Source of the DNA: an uncultured Collinsella sp.
Lineage (GTDB): Bacteria > Actinomycetota > Coriobacteriia > Coriobacteriales > Coriobacteriaceae
DNA length: 64,000 nt
Reading direction: 5' to 3'
NCBI GenBank assembly: GCA_900545605.1
Contig: UQZL01000008.1
Span: forward strand, 4,532 to 68,531
Numbering within the stretch: the first letter of the stretch is position 1; each line of letters opens with the position of its first letter. A program made the position numbers and the translations under genes. The notes below the pieces were generated by a model. It searched no databases, was not told the DNA's origin, and saw only the letters and a program-made list of their open reading frames with translations. This document shows, piece by piece, positions 8,161-15,985 of this stretch.

Positions 8161-8880
8161 ATGAAGAGCTTTATTGCCGAGGATTCATTCTGGGAGCTGT
8201 TTCCGCAGGCAGCGGTCGGTGTTATGGTCGTGGAGGGCATGAAGCCCACGGCTCAGATTCCTCAAGAGGACGTGGATGCGATTGCGGAGTTGCTCGACCG
8301 CGCCAATATCGATGCGGAGCGTCATCTGACCAGCGATACTATCAGCGAGAACGCACCGGTCAAGGCATGGCGCGAGGCCTATCGTCTGTTCAAGACCAAA
8401 AAGGGCGCGCGCTGCTCGATCGAGAACTTGCTCAAACGCGTGCTCAAAGGAAAGCCGGTGGGCCACATTACGCCCGCGGTGGATATTTACAACACGGTGT
8501 CACTGACCTACGCGCTGCCCGTGGGAGGCGAGGATCTGCATGCGATCGAGGGAGACCTTCGCCTGAAGGTGACCGACGGTGGCGATGCGTTCTTGCCGCT
8601 TGGCGAGGAGGCGGACGATCCGACGCTGCCCGGCGAGCTCGCCTACATCGATGATGCGGGCGCCGTGTGCCGCTGCTGGAACTGGCGCGACGGCGTTCGA
8701 ACGGCGCTGTCCGATGATTCGGCCGATGCGTTCCTGGCGATTGAGTGCGTGGAGCCCGAGCGGATGGGGGATTGCCAGGCTGCGATCGATCGCTTAGCCG
8801 AGCTGCTTGAGCGCTATCTGGGAGCGACGGTTGTCATTAAGACGCTTGTGACCCGCGACAATCCTTGCGTGGAACTGTAG
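8161..8880 (+). CDS. B3/B4 tRNA-binding-domain protein
   Basis: A 239-residue cytoplasmic protein resembling the stand-alone B3/B4 domain of the phenylalanyl-tRNA synthetase beta subunit (COG3382). In the synthetase this domain edits mischarged tRNA. Supporting segments include SENAPVKAWREAYRLF near residue 60, LLKRVLKGKP and the NTVSLTYALPVGGEDL stretch near residue 105. The ATG at 8161 follows GAAGGGAGAG; an in-frame ATG at 8146 is less well placed. It has its own promoter and leader and is followed by a dispersed palindrome acting as terminator. The editing role is a family-level inference; the actual substrate is unknown. Confidence 0.78.
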   Translation: MKSFIAEDSFWELFPQAAVGVMVVEGMKPTAQIPQEDVDAIAELLDRANIDAERHLTSDTISENAPVKAWREAYRLFKTKKGARCSIENLLKRVLKGKPVGHITPAVDIYNTVSLTYALPVGGEDLHAIEGDLRLKVTDGGDAFLPLGEEADDPTLPGELAYIDDAGAVCRCWNWRDGVRTALSDDSADAFLAIECVEPERMGDCQAAIDRLAELLERYLGATVVIKTLVTRDNPCVEL

Positions 8881-8906
8881 CGGCGCCTAGAACCTATTGA
8901 TGCCCC

Positions 8907-8947
8907 AAACCACCACAAAGGTGCCTGTCCTCTTTGTGGTGGTTTTT
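8907..8947. repeat. Dispersed palindrome, CCACCACAAAGG type (copy 1), likely terminator
   Basis: AAACCACCACAAAGG pairs with CTTTGTGGTGGTTTT around a short loop containing TGCCTGTCC, 26 bases after a stop codon. Stem plus flanking A-run and T-run make a terminator that works on either strand. Near-identical copies occur at 10484, 10891, 21598 and 22310, far more similar than independent terminators would be. Confidence 0.85.
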
Positions 8948-9050
8948 ATGTTGATGGGTTAACAAATAGGGCGTGCAGGGCTGCCGGCCGTTAAGTACGG
9001 CTAAGATGTTTACCCGTTAGCATTATGCAAGCGAAAGGCGGTCGTCTCCC

Positions 9051-9500
9051 ATGCAGCAGAGCGACGAGACACGTTTCGAGGACTTTGTCGGACTGATCAG
9101 CGGACTCTACAAGGAGATCCAGCGCATTAAGACGTCTGAGGGCGCAAGGCTGGGTCTCAAGGGCTCCGACGTTATGTGCCTGTACTATCTTGAGCGCAGC
9201 AAGGACGGCCTGACTGGCGCCGACCTGGCTCGCATGGCAGGCGTGACCCGCGCCGCCGTCTCGCGTACGCTGGCGCATCTGGAGGAGGGTGGCTACGTCG
9301 AGGTCGATGATTCGGGCGATGCCGCCGTTAAGTATCGTGCTCCGGTGCGCCTGACCGCTCTGGGCGGCGAGAGCATGAGCGAGGCGGACCGCATCATTCG
9401 CGAGGTGCTCGATACCACCGGTAAGGCTATGGGTGTGGAGCAGCGCGAGCAGATGTATGCGTCGCTGCGCACGATTCTCAACACCCTGCGCGAGCTGTAG
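9051..9500 (+). CDS. MarR-family transcriptional regulator
   Basis: DNA-binding regulator of 149 residues with the MarR layout: N-terminal dimerisation helix, winged helix-turn-helix at about residues 50-100 (GLTGADLARMAGVTRAAVSRTL then a wing through EEGGYVEVDDSG) and C-terminal helices. The ATG at 9051 is preceded by GAAAGGCGG. It lies 119 bases upstream of the DegV gene in the same direction and may be co-transcribed, because no terminator is visible between them. The target and ligand are unknown. Confidence 0.85.
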   Translation: MQQSDETRFEDFVGLISGLYKEIQRIKTSEGARLGLKGSDVMCLYYLERSKDGLTGADLARMAGVTRAAVSRTLAHLEEGGYVEVDDSGDAAVKYRAPVRLTALGGESMSEADRIIREVLDTTGKAMGVEQREQMYASLRTILNTLREL

Positions 9501-9619
9501 AGCCGCCAAGGCTTTTGCTTCCAATTAACAACTGCATAGTCCTGTTTGAGCGCGCATACCGTGCCGGGGCCTTGCTGTCAAAATTCCCTGCGCGGGACCT
9601 GCGCAAGAAAGGATTCGCT

Positions 9620-10474
9620 ATGTCCGTTCGTATTATTACCGATTCCGCGAGCGATATGTCGCCGGCGGAGCACCCGGCACTGGACGTTTTGCCGCTGTCC
9701 GTCACCTTTGGCACCGATGTGTACATGGATGGCGTCGATATCGATCACCAGCGCTTTTACGAGATGCTCGTGGAACGCGATGAGCTGCCCAAGACCGGCC
9801 AGGTCAACCCGTACGCGTTTTCGCAGGCGATTGCCAAGGTTCGTGAAGCCGGCGATGAGGCTGTGATTATTACCGTGGGCGCTAAGCTCTCGGGCACCAA
9901 CCAGAGTGCTCGTACGGCACTTGCCGAGGCGCCGGGCGGCGACATGTTCGTCGTGGACAGCAATAACGTGACCTTGGGCGAGCGCGTGCTGGTCGAGTAT
10001 GCGCTGCGCCTGGTGGACGAGGGCCAGGGCGCGGCTCAGGTTGCGGCGGCTGTCGAGGCCGTGCGCGACCGCGTGGTCGTCATCGGCCTGCTCGAGACGC
10101 TGGAGTACCTGGTGCGCGGCGGTCGCCTGTCTGCTGCGGCCGGTGCCGTGGGTACGCTGCTCAACGTAAAGCCCGTGGTGGCTGCCGAGGACGGTCTGAT
10201 CGTGCAGCTGGGCAAGGCGCGCGGTTCCAAGAACGGACGTAACCTGCTCAACCAGAAGGTCGAAAAGGCGGGCGGCATCGACTTTTCCATGCCGCTGGCG
10301 CTCGGCTATACGGGCCTTTCGGATGCGGTGCTCAAGAAGTATATCGAGGACAGCGCGGCACTGTGGGCTGGCCACACCGAGGGCGAACTGCCCGTTCACA
10401 CCATCGGCGCCACCATCGGCACCCATGTAGGCCCCGGCGCCGTAGCCGTAGCCTTCTTCCAGCCCGTTAACTAG
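9620..10474 (+). CDS. DegV family protein (fatty-acid-binding)
   Basis: A 284-residue DegV-fold protein. Family members bind a fatty acid and, in Firmicutes, FakB homologues present it to the kinase FakA for phospholipid synthesis. The N-terminal signature IITDSASDMSPAEH, the SGTNQSAR segment near residue 95 and the C-terminal PVHTIGATIGTHVGPGAVAVAF segment are all present. Start ATG 9620 follows AAGAAAGGA; an upstream in-frame start at 9515 lacks such a site. It follows the MarR gene and ends ten bases before a dispersed palindrome. No fakA-like kinase is in the window. Confidence 0.9.
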   Translation: MSVRIITDSASDMSPAEHPALDVLPLSVTFGTDVYMDGVDIDHQRFYEMLVERDELPKTGQVNPYAFSQAIAKVREAGDEAVIITVGAKLSGTNQSARTALAEAPGGDMFVVDSNNVTLGERVLVEYALRLVDEGQGAAQVAAAVEAVRDRVVVIGLLETLEYLVRGGRLSAAAGAVGTLLNVKPVVAAEDGLIVQLGKARGSKNGRNLLNQKVEKAGGIDFSMPLALGYTGLSDAVLKKYIEDSAALWAGHTEGELPVHTIGATIGTHVGPGAVAVAFFQPVN

Positions 10475-10483
10475 CCCACCTGC

Positions 10484-10524
10484 CAAAACCACCACAAAGG
10501 GGACAGGCACCTTTGTGGTGGTTT
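10484..10524. repeat. Dispersed palindrome, CCACCACAAAGG type (copy 2, inverted loop), likely terminator
   Basis: AAAACCACCACAAAGG pairs with CCTTTGTGGTGGTTT. The loop reads GGACAGGCA, the reverse complement of the loop in the other copies, so this copy lies in the opposite orientation. It begins ten bases after the DegV stop codon and ends 29 bases before the next start codon. Confidence 0.85.
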
Positions 10525-10553
10525 ATGCTATTCCGGGTGGAAGGGAGCGAGCA

Positions 10554-10874
10554 ATGGCGTCTGAGGGCTTTTTTGAGCGGGTGTACGAGGTGGTCGAGCA
10601 GATTCCCGAGGGGATGGTCGCCACGTATGGTCAGGTGGCGCTGCTTGCTGGACGTCCACGAAGTGCGCGGTACGTGGGGTATGCCCTGCATGACAATCCG
10701 CGCCCCGGCGAGATTCCCTGTCACCGCGTGGTGTTTGCCGATGGCCGCATATGCGATGGTTTTGCTTTTGGCGGTCCCGATGCTCAACGTGAGCTTTTGC
10801 TAGGGGAGGGTGTGGCGTTTAAGGACGACATGCACGTCGACTTGGCCGCCTGTCGCTGGCCTGCCGGACTCTAG
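10554..10874 (+). CDS. MGMT-family protein (short, alkyltransferase-like with PCHRV)
   Basis: A 106-residue protein equal to only the C-terminal active-site domain of O6-alkylguanine-DNA alkyltransferases. It has the helix-turn-helix with the RPRSARYVGYALHDNP segment and the motif PCHRV with the acceptor cysteine at residue 56. Many stand-alone proteins of this size are ATLs, in which the cysteine is replaced by Trp; here Cys is kept, so direct alkyl transfer is possible, though the short form lacks the N-terminal domain. The ATG at 10554 follows GAAGGGAG. It lies between two copies of the dispersed palindrome. Confidence 0.85.
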   Translation: MASEGFFERVYEVVEQIPEGMVATYGQVALLAGRPRSARYVGYALHDNPRPGEIPCHRVVFADGRICDGFAFGGPDAQRELLLGEGVAFKDDMHVDLAACRWPAGL

Positions 10875-10890
10875 CGGCTCTGCCGTGGCC

Positions 10891-10932
10891 AAAACCACCA
10901 CAAAGGTGCCTGTCCCCTTTGTGGTGGTTTTC
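10891..10932. repeat. Dispersed palindrome, CCACCACAAAGG type (copy 3), likely terminator
   Basis: AAAACCACCACAAAGG pairs with CCCTTTGTGGTGGTTTT around TGCCTGTC, starting 17 bases after the stop codon of the MGMT-like gene. Same orientation as the copies at 8907, 21598 and 22310. Confidence 0.85.
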
Positions 10933-11209
10933 CGTTGCAGGTTTACCGGAGCTAACTTATGGAGAAGGTATGGCGGCGCATATTGACGCTAGAAAGTAAA
11001 CCACGGTGAACTATATTGGTTTCAGCAACGGAGCAGGCAATAGGCGATGAAAAAGCCTGCCCTGTTGAGTTTGATTCGCATCCCTCCCCTCTGTGCGATT
11101 CAACGGTGTACTTCGGGAACAGGCCCGCTGGCAACTATCTGCCAGCGGGCCTGTTCCTGTTTCGGTGAGGATTCAGCCTCACCGTCTATGTTGTGCGAAG
11201 GCGCTTTGC
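10933..11209. other. Intergenic stretch between convergent genes, with a strong perfect hairpin
   Basis: No coding frame with a ribosome-binding site is seen. Bases 11116-11133 and 11140-11157 form a perfect 18-base inverted repeat (core AACAGGCCCGCTGGCA) followed on the plus strand by TGTTT. A smaller pairing, GCAGGC with GCCTGC, sits near 11033 and 11063. The large hairpin probably terminates transcripts; since trpS is read leftward, it may serve both directions, or end an unrecognised plus-strand RNA. Confidence 0.5.
11116..11162 (+). terminator. Perfect 18-base-pair hairpin near the trpS 3' end
   Basis: Arms 11116-11133 and 11140-11157 are perfect complements with a six-base loop, followed by TGTTTC. 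The T-run favours plus-strand termination, but the stem is stable enough to act on the trpS transcript as well. Confidence 0.6.
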
Positions 11210-12259
11210 TTAGTACACCATGCCCATGGCGTCCTGAACCTCTGCCAGGGTCTGCTCGGCGATCTCGTTAGCACGACGGTTGCCCTCGTGCAGGACGTCC
11301 TTCACATAGTCCAGATCGTTCTCGTATCGCTGGCGACGCTCGCGGATCGGTGCGAAGTACTCGTTGACGGCCTCGGTCACGTACTTCTTGAGCTGGCCGG
11401 AGCCGCCCATGCCAATCTCCTCGGCAATTTCGACCTCGGAGCGACCGGTGCAGATGGCGGCCGTCGAAAGCAAACCGGACACGCCGGGGCGGTTCTCGGG
11501 ATCGAACGTGATCATGCGCTCGGAGTCGGTCTGGCTCTTCTTGATGCGTTTGGCCGTCTCCTCGGCTGTCATCGAAATATTGATGGCGTTGCCGTAGCTC
11601 TTGCTCATCTTGCGACCGTCAAGGCCGGGCAGCAGCGGGGTCTCGGACAGCAGCGCGTCGACCTCGGGGAATACCTTGCCGTAGCGGTTGTTAAAGCGGC
11701 GTGCGATGGTGCGGGTGAGCTCGATGTGCGGCAGCTGGTCGCGACCGACGGGCACCACGTTGCCCTTGCAGAACAGGATGTCGCAGGCCTGGTGTACCGG
11801 GTAGGTGAGCAGAAGGCCGGTGAGCTCGTGGCCCGAGGCCTCCATCTCGGCCTTAACCGTGGGGTTGCGCGCCAGCTCGGCCTCGGACACCAGCGACAGG
11901 AACGGCAGCATGAGCTGGTTTGCGGCGGGCACGGCGGAGTGTGCGTAGATCATGGTCTTGTCGGGGTCGATACCGCAGGCAAGGTAGTCCATGACCATGT
12001 TGTACACGTTGTCCTGGATATGCTCGGTGGTGTCGCGGTCGGTGATGACCTGGTAGTCGGCGATGAGCACGTTGGTCTTGGCGCCCATGTTCTGCAGTTC
12101 AACACGGCCCTTGAGGGTGCCGAAGTAGTGGCCCAGGTGCAAGCGTCCGGTGGGGCGATCACCGGTGAGCATGGTGAACTTCTCGGGCGTATTGGCCAGG
12201 CCCTCGCGAATGGCGTTGCTCTTTTGCAGCGCGACTTCGTAGCTGTTCTCGTTTGGCAT
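11210..12259 (-). CDS. trpS: Tryptophan--tRNA ligase
   Basis: Charges tRNA-Trp with tryptophan using ATP. The protein has 349 residues, within the usual bacterial range. The class I signature TGDRPTGRLHLGHYFG places the HIGH-like motif at residues 41-44, and the KMSKS loop GRKMSKSYGN lies near residue 215. The start is the ATG at 12259, preceded on its strand by TAGGAGC; a longer in-frame extension to 12364 is low-complexity and lacks a binding site. No T-box or leader peptide is evident in the short upstream region. It is transcribed toward the MGMT-like gene, with the large hairpin at 11116-11157 beyond its 3' end. Confidence 0.97.
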   Translation of the reverse strand: MPNENSYEVALQKSNAIREGLANTPEKFTMLTGDRPTGRLHLGHYFGTLKGRVELQNMGAKTNVLIADYQVITDRDTTEHIQDNVYNMVMDYLACGIDPDKTMIYAHSAVPAANQLMLPFLSLVSEAELARNPTVKAEMEASGHELTGLLLTYPVHQACDILFCKGNVVPVGRDQLPHIELTRTIARRFNNRYGKVFPEVDALLSETPLLPGLDGRKMSKSYGNAINISMTAEETAKRIKKSQTDSERMITFDPENRPGVSGLLSTAAICTGRSEVEIAEEIGMGGSGQLKKYVTEAVNEYFAPIRERRQRYENDLDYVKDVLHEGNRRANEIAEQTLAEVQDAMGMVY

Positions 12260-12429
12260 GATTGCTCCTAACGTATGTTCATGGGTCAAGATGATAACGC
12301 GTTTATTGGAGGGGCGGGGCGTAAGTAGGCGAGGGGCGGGAGAGGGACGCGCGTGGTGCGGCATGTGCGATGGGTGCGGCGCGGCCGTACTTGGCTAACG
12401 GTGCCTTGGCACATCCTCGGCAGCTTGCC

Positions 12430-13629
12430 CTAGAGCTTGTGGTGGCGCTCTTCTTTGCGCTCCTCGGCTGCCTGCTCCTCCTGCTTAAAGGCGGGGTCGT
12501 CGGGGGTGACGAGCTCGTCCTCGTGCGTGCGCTTGTTGTAATGGTGGCGCAGCACGGGCTCAAACAGATGTAGATGCTTGGCAAAGGCCGCCGAGCCAAT
12601 GGCGAGCACGGTAAAGATGAGCACACGCATGGGCACCTCGACCTGGTTAATCGCGGCGGCGCCGGCCGAAAGCATGATGCACCAGGCATAAATGAGCAGC
12701 ACGGCCTGTTTTTGGTTGTAGCCTTCTTGGATCAGGCGGTGGTGGATGTGGCCCTTGTCAGCCTGCCCGATACTAATGTGGGCGCGCTTGCGGCGCACGA
12801 TGGCGCTGAACGTGTCGATGATGGGCACGCCGGCAACGATGAGCGGGATGATAAGCGAGGTGAGTGCGGCGGTGCGGCTCACGTTGAGCAGCGAGATGGA
12901 GCCCAGCGCAAAGCCCAGAAGCAACGAACCCGAGTCGCCCAAGAAGATGCTTGCGGGGTTGAAGTTGTAGCGCAAAAAGGCCAGACAGGCGCCAAAGAGC
13001 GCAATGGAGAGCGCGGCGGCGTCGATGCGGCCCGAGAGAACAGCCATCGAAAACATGGTGAACGACGCGATGCCGCAGATGCCTGTGGCCAAGCCGTCGA
13101 GGCCGTCGATGAGGTTAATGATGTTGGTGAATGCCACCAGATAGATTACGGTGATGGGGTAGGCGAGCCACCCGAGCATGATTTCGCCGGGGGCAAACGG
13201 GTTGACGATGACGCCGATCCGCAGGCCGCCGATACAGGCGATGAGCGCGGCGAGGACCTGTCCGGCCAGCTTTTGCTTGGGCTTGAGCTGGAAGACGTCG
13301 TCGATAGCGCCGGTCGCAAAGATGACGGTAAAGGAGAGCGCCAGCATGGGGTAGCTGATGTGAAGGCGCGGGTGCGGCACCAGGACGGGTGGCCAGCCTA
13401 GGTGCCAGGTGCCTAGGATTTGCACAATACAGGCAACGACCAGGCCCAAAAACACCGCCGTTCCGCCCAAACGCGGGATGGGCTTGGTGTTGATGCGGCG
13501 CTTAGAAGGATAGTCGACGGCATCGAGCTTAATTGCCAAGCGCTTGACCAGGGGCACCGCGAGGAAGGTCGTGATAAAGGCCGCCGCTGCCACGCATAGG
13601 TACGGTATGTAGCTCGGGGATGAAGCCAT
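12430..13629 (-). CDS. Undecaprenyl-phosphate GlcNAc-1-phosphate transferase (TagO/WecA/MraY family)
   Basis: Integral membrane enzyme that moves a sugar-1-phosphate from a UDP-sugar to undecaprenyl phosphate, the first step of wall teichoic acid or other surface glycan synthesis. With the ATG at 13629 it has 399 residues and about eleven hydrophobic segments. Diagnostic motifs: GAIDDVFQLKPKQKL (the Asp pair), NLIDGLDGLATG near residue 180, and NFNPASIFLGDSGSLLLGF near 235. The last ~30 residues are charged and cytoplasmic. The start is uncertain: no clear Shine-Dalgarno precedes 13629, and a TTG at 13683 would extend it by 18 residues. It likely feeds the surface polysaccharide genes at 49-58 kb. 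Confidence 0.88.
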   Translation of the reverse strand: MASSPSYIPYLCVAAAAFITTFLAVPLVKRLAIKLDAVDYPSKRRINTKPIPRLGGTAVFLGLVVACIVQILGTWHLGWPPVLVPHPRLHISYPMLALSFTVIFATGAIDDVFQLKPKQKLAGQVLAALIACIGGLRIGVIVNPFAPGEIMLGWLAYPITVIYLVAFTNIINLIDGLDGLATGICGIASFTMFSMAVLSGRIDAAALSIALFGACLAFLRYNFNPASIFLGDSGSLLLGFALGSISLLNVSRTAALTSLIIPLIVAGVPIIDTFSAIVRRKRAHISIGQADKGHIHHRLIQEGYNQKQAVLLIYAWCIMLSAGAAAINQVEVPMRVLIFTVLAIGSAAFAKHLHLFEPVLRHHYNKRTHEDELVTPDDPAFKQEEQAAEERKEERHHKL

Positions 13630-13809
13630 GAATCTAAAAACCGCCAAGCGTCGAAGGAAAAGGTCAAAGGGCGCTACGCGCAAAAGGGCATAGCTGTCCC
13701 ATGATACTCGACCAAGGGGGGTGCATGTAATTGCACGCAGCGATAATCACGCGCTTACCAGATATTGGGATGTTGTCGATGGCTTGTCGGGATGCCGGCG
13801 GGAATCCAA

Positions 13810-13841
13810 ATGGACTGTAATGGTATATGGACTGTAATGGT
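13810..13841. repeat. Two tandem copies of a 17-base unit
   Basis: ATGGACTGTAATGGT occurs at 13810 and again at 13827, period 17. It lies between the TagO-like gene and the 3' end of the candidate 6S RNA. It could be a paired regulator site or simple slippage. Confidence 0.7.
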
Positions 13842-13849
13842 GATTTTCG

Positions 13850-14025
13850 GCAAAAGAAAACCACCCCCCACGTTACGAAAATGAACCCACCTAAAACAGG
13901 TGGGTGCCCTCATCGACTGTTCCAGCGTCCTTAACAACGAAGGATACCTGTACTAGGTACGACTGTGTGGGCTCCCTAAATAAACGCGACGGTTCACCCA
14001 GTTGCTCCGCGGGGGGCGGAATACC
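13850..14025 (-). ncRNA. Candidate 6S RNA (SsrS-like)
   Basis: On the minus strand, CCGCCCCCCGCG (14019-14008) can pair with CGTGGGGGGTGG (13872-13861) in an uninterrupted 12-pair closing stem with two G-U pairs, followed by TTTTCTTTTG as terminator. The transcript between would be about 170 bases, the size of 6S RNA. Just inside the 3' arm is the hairpin CACCCACCTG...AGGTGGGTTCA, which resembles the 3' central-bubble hairpin of known 6S RNAs. A long imperfect apical stem fills the middle. 6S RNA binds the housekeeping RNA polymerase holoenzyme by mimicking an open promoter. Identity rests on shape and length only. The remaining stretch 14026-14172 shows no gene. Confidence 0.5.
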
Positions 14026-14172
14026 TACATCATAAAGCGGCACTTTGTCGATTCCAGTCTTGACATTACAAAAATCGTGTCGGACGATTACGGCGCCTTA
14101 GGGACGGAGCCGTCTACGCGGTCTGGCCCTTTACGTTTGAGCTGCTGAATCGTTGTTTTGGAGCATGTTTTT

Positions 14173-15111
14173 ATGCCGACGTCGTTGACCGAACTTTTTT
14201 CGCCCGCCTGCCATTTGTGTCCGCGCCGTTGCGGTGCGGCGCGCGATGAGGGCGCGCACGGCGTATGCGGTGCTAACGACACGCTCAAGGTGGCCCGAGC
14301 GGCGCTTCATATGTGGGAGGAGCCGCCTATCTCGGGCGAGGCCGGTTCGGGCACGATCTTCTTTAGCGGCTGTTCGCTTAAATGTATCTACTGCCAGAAC
14401 CACGAGATCTCGACCGGCAATTTTGGCCTTGAGATTTCGCCTGAGCGCCTGGTCGAGATAATGCTGGAACTGCAGGACCAGGGTGCCAACAACATCAATT
14501 TGGTGACGGCGACACACTATGCGCACCTGTTGCCTGCCGCGATTGCCGCGGCACGGACGCGCGGGCTGGTCATCCCAATCGTCTACAACACGAGTGGTTA
14601 CGAGCGCGCGAGTGCCGTGGCGGCGCTGGGCGATCTAGTCGACGTGTGGCTTACCGACTTTAAATATGCCGATGCCGGGCTTGCGCAGTCGCTTTCTCAT
14701 ATTAAGGACTACCCGCGCGTGGCCGTGTCGGGTCTGGCTCAGATGGCGCGCGAGATCTATCGCCGCGGGGGAGAGCTGATGGATGACGACGGGCTCATGA
14801 AGCGCGGCATCATCGTGCGCCACCTGGTGCTGCCGGGGCATGCTGACGACTCGTGCCGCGTGTTAGACCTGGTGTGGCAGACGGTGGGCGACGTGCCGAT
14901 CTCGGTCATGAACCAGTACACGCCCAATGCACTCATGCGCGAGCAGGGCGGCGACCTGGCACGCGCCGTGACGCGCGAGGAGTACGAGCAAGTGCTCGAC
15001 CATGCCGACGATCTGGGCTTTACGACGATGTTCTGGCAAGAGGGCGGCGCGGTAGACGAGAGCTTCACCCCGGCCTTCGACACCACCGGCGTCCTCACCA
15101 GCGCAAAGTAG
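14173..15111 (+). CDS. Radical SAM protein, PflX-like (COG1313 type)
   Basis: Iron-sulfur, S-adenosylmethionine-dependent radical enzyme of 312 residues. The cluster motif C-SLK-C-IY-C lies at residues 67, 71 and 74. In front of it is a second cysteine group, PACHLCPRRCG...GVCG (Cys13, 16, 20 and 32), the hallmark of the PflX group, which resembles pyruvate formate-lyase activases. The start was set at ATG 14173, nine bases after TGGAG; TTG 14158 is an alternative. The target protein is unknown, and no formate-lyase-like gene is adjacent. A long palindrome follows the gene. Confidence 0.88.
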   Translation: MPTSLTELFSPACHLCPRRCGAARDEGAHGVCGANDTLKVARAALHMWEEPPISGEAGSGTIFFSGCSLKCIYCQNHEISTGNFGLEISPERLVEIMLELQDQGANNINLVTATHYAHLLPAAIAAARTRGLVIPIVYNTSGYERASAVAALGDLVDVWLTDFKYADAGLAQSLSHIKDYPRVAVSGLAQMAREIYRRGGELMDDDGLMKRGIIVRHLVLPGHADDSCRVLDLVWQTVGDVPISVMNQYTPNALMREQGGDLARAVTREEYEQVLDHADDLGFTTMFWQEGGAVDESFTPAFDTTGVLTSAK

Positions 15112-15119
15112 GGCGTTCG

Positions 15120-15201
15120 TCGATGATTTTTCTGGGACGGGGATTATAAAATCATTCGGTACACAATGTTTTTTTAATCCCCGTCCCAGAAAAATCATCG
15201 A
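15120..15201. repeat. Long perfect inverted repeat, 27-base arms
   Basis: Bases 15120-15146 are an exact reverse complement of 15175-15201, with a 28-base AT-rich spacer. The arms contain TTTTTCTGGGACGGGG. The structure is much longer than a normal terminator and has no coding capacity. It could be a miniature inverted-repeat element. It would also end the radical SAM transcript. Confidence 0.85.
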
Positions 15202-15264
15202 GAGGATCGCCTGCTCGAAAAGTTGTCAAAATAGCCGCGCCCCAAAAAGACTGATTATTGGGCG

Positions 15265-15292
15265 TTGACAGTTGGCGAGCCGTAGGTAAAAT
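15265..15292 (+). promoter_or_regulatory. Promoter of tRNA-Ala
   Basis: A consensus TTGACA at 15265-15270 and TAAAAT at 15287-15292 are separated by 16 bases. The tRNA begins 14 bases after the -10 box. Confidence 0.7.
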
Positions 15293-15305
15293 ATCGACTT
15301 GTCCT

Positions 15306-15378
15306 GGGGACGTAGCTCAGTTGGGAGAGCGCTGCCGTCGCATGGCAGAGGCCGAGGGTTCGACTCCCTTCGTCTCCA
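15306..15378 (+). tRNA. tRNA-Ala (CGC)
   Basis: Cloverleaf of 73 bases. The seven-pair acceptor stem is GGGGACG with CGTCTCC; the D-arm contains AGCTCAGTTGGGAGAGC; the anticodon stem CTGCC/GGCAG encloses the loop GTCGCAT with anticodon CGC (reads GCG, Ala); the T-arm contains GGTTCGACTCC. The full CCA end is not encoded. Confidence 0.93.
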
Positions 15379-15442
15379 CCCTTGGATTTGATAAGCCGCT
15401 GACATTGTGTCGGCGGCTTTTTTTAAAAGAAAGGGCTGTACC

Positions 15443-15901
15443 ATGGCCGAGCTTGAGTCCCAACCACTGTCTGCCGAGGAACGCGCCGAGTTGGAAGAGC
15501 TCCGCGCCGAGAAAGCTCGTCGCGAGGCCCAGGAAGAGGCACGCCGCGAGCGTGAGGAGTTGGCCGCCCTGCGTGCCGAGCGCGAGAAGGCCGAGGAGGC
15601 CGCTGCGAAGGTTGCATCCGAGCCCAAGCCCGCGCCCGCACCCAAGCCCGCTGCTGCGAAGCCTGCGCCTGCCGCGCCCAAACCTCAGCCTAAAAAGGCC
15701 GCTCGTCCCAAGTCCGTCGAGCCCAAGTCGAGCCGTGACGAGATGACCTTTGCCCAGCGCATGGTTACCTCCAAGGAACCTACGGGCGAGAACGAGATCC
15801 CTGGCATGGCGCCGGCTCAAAAAATCATCATTGTCCTTGCCCTCATCGCGTTTGTCATCTTTATGGGCTACACGATCCTGACCAGCATGGGCCTGCTCTA
15901 A
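15443..15901 (+). CDS. Tail-anchored coiled-coil protein, unknown function
   Basis: A 152-residue protein I cannot assign to a family. Residues about 8-60 are a dense Glu/Arg/Ala helix with strong coiled-coil character. Residues 62-97 form a Pro/Ala/Lys linker. The C-terminus (about 127-148) is a single hydrophobic segment rich in Ile, Val and Leu, so the protein is probably inserted by its tail with the body in the cytoplasm. The ATG at 15443 is preceded by AAAGAAAGG. It lies right after tRNA-Ala and 84 bases before the nicotinate phosphoribosyltransferase gene in the same direction. Confidence 0.75.
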   Translation: MAELESQPLSAEERAELEELRAEKARREAQEEARREREELAALRAEREKAEEAAAKVASEPKPAPAPKPAAAKPAPAAPKPQPKKAARPKSVEPKSSRDEMTFAQRMVTSKEPTGENEIPGMAPAQKIIIVLALIAFVIFMGYTILTSMGLL

Positions 15902-15985
15902 CCGATTTGCATCGGGCGTCATGTCCGCATCCTCTGCTCTCGTCTAACCCTCAAATTCTGTACCACACATCCGAAAGGTCGCCCC

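Noticed and set aside
10933..11209. Signal recognition particle RNA or tmRNA in the gap before trpS
   Set aside because: Their conserved cores (for example GGAAGGAAGCA-type SRP loop) are absent; only a strong hairpin is supported.
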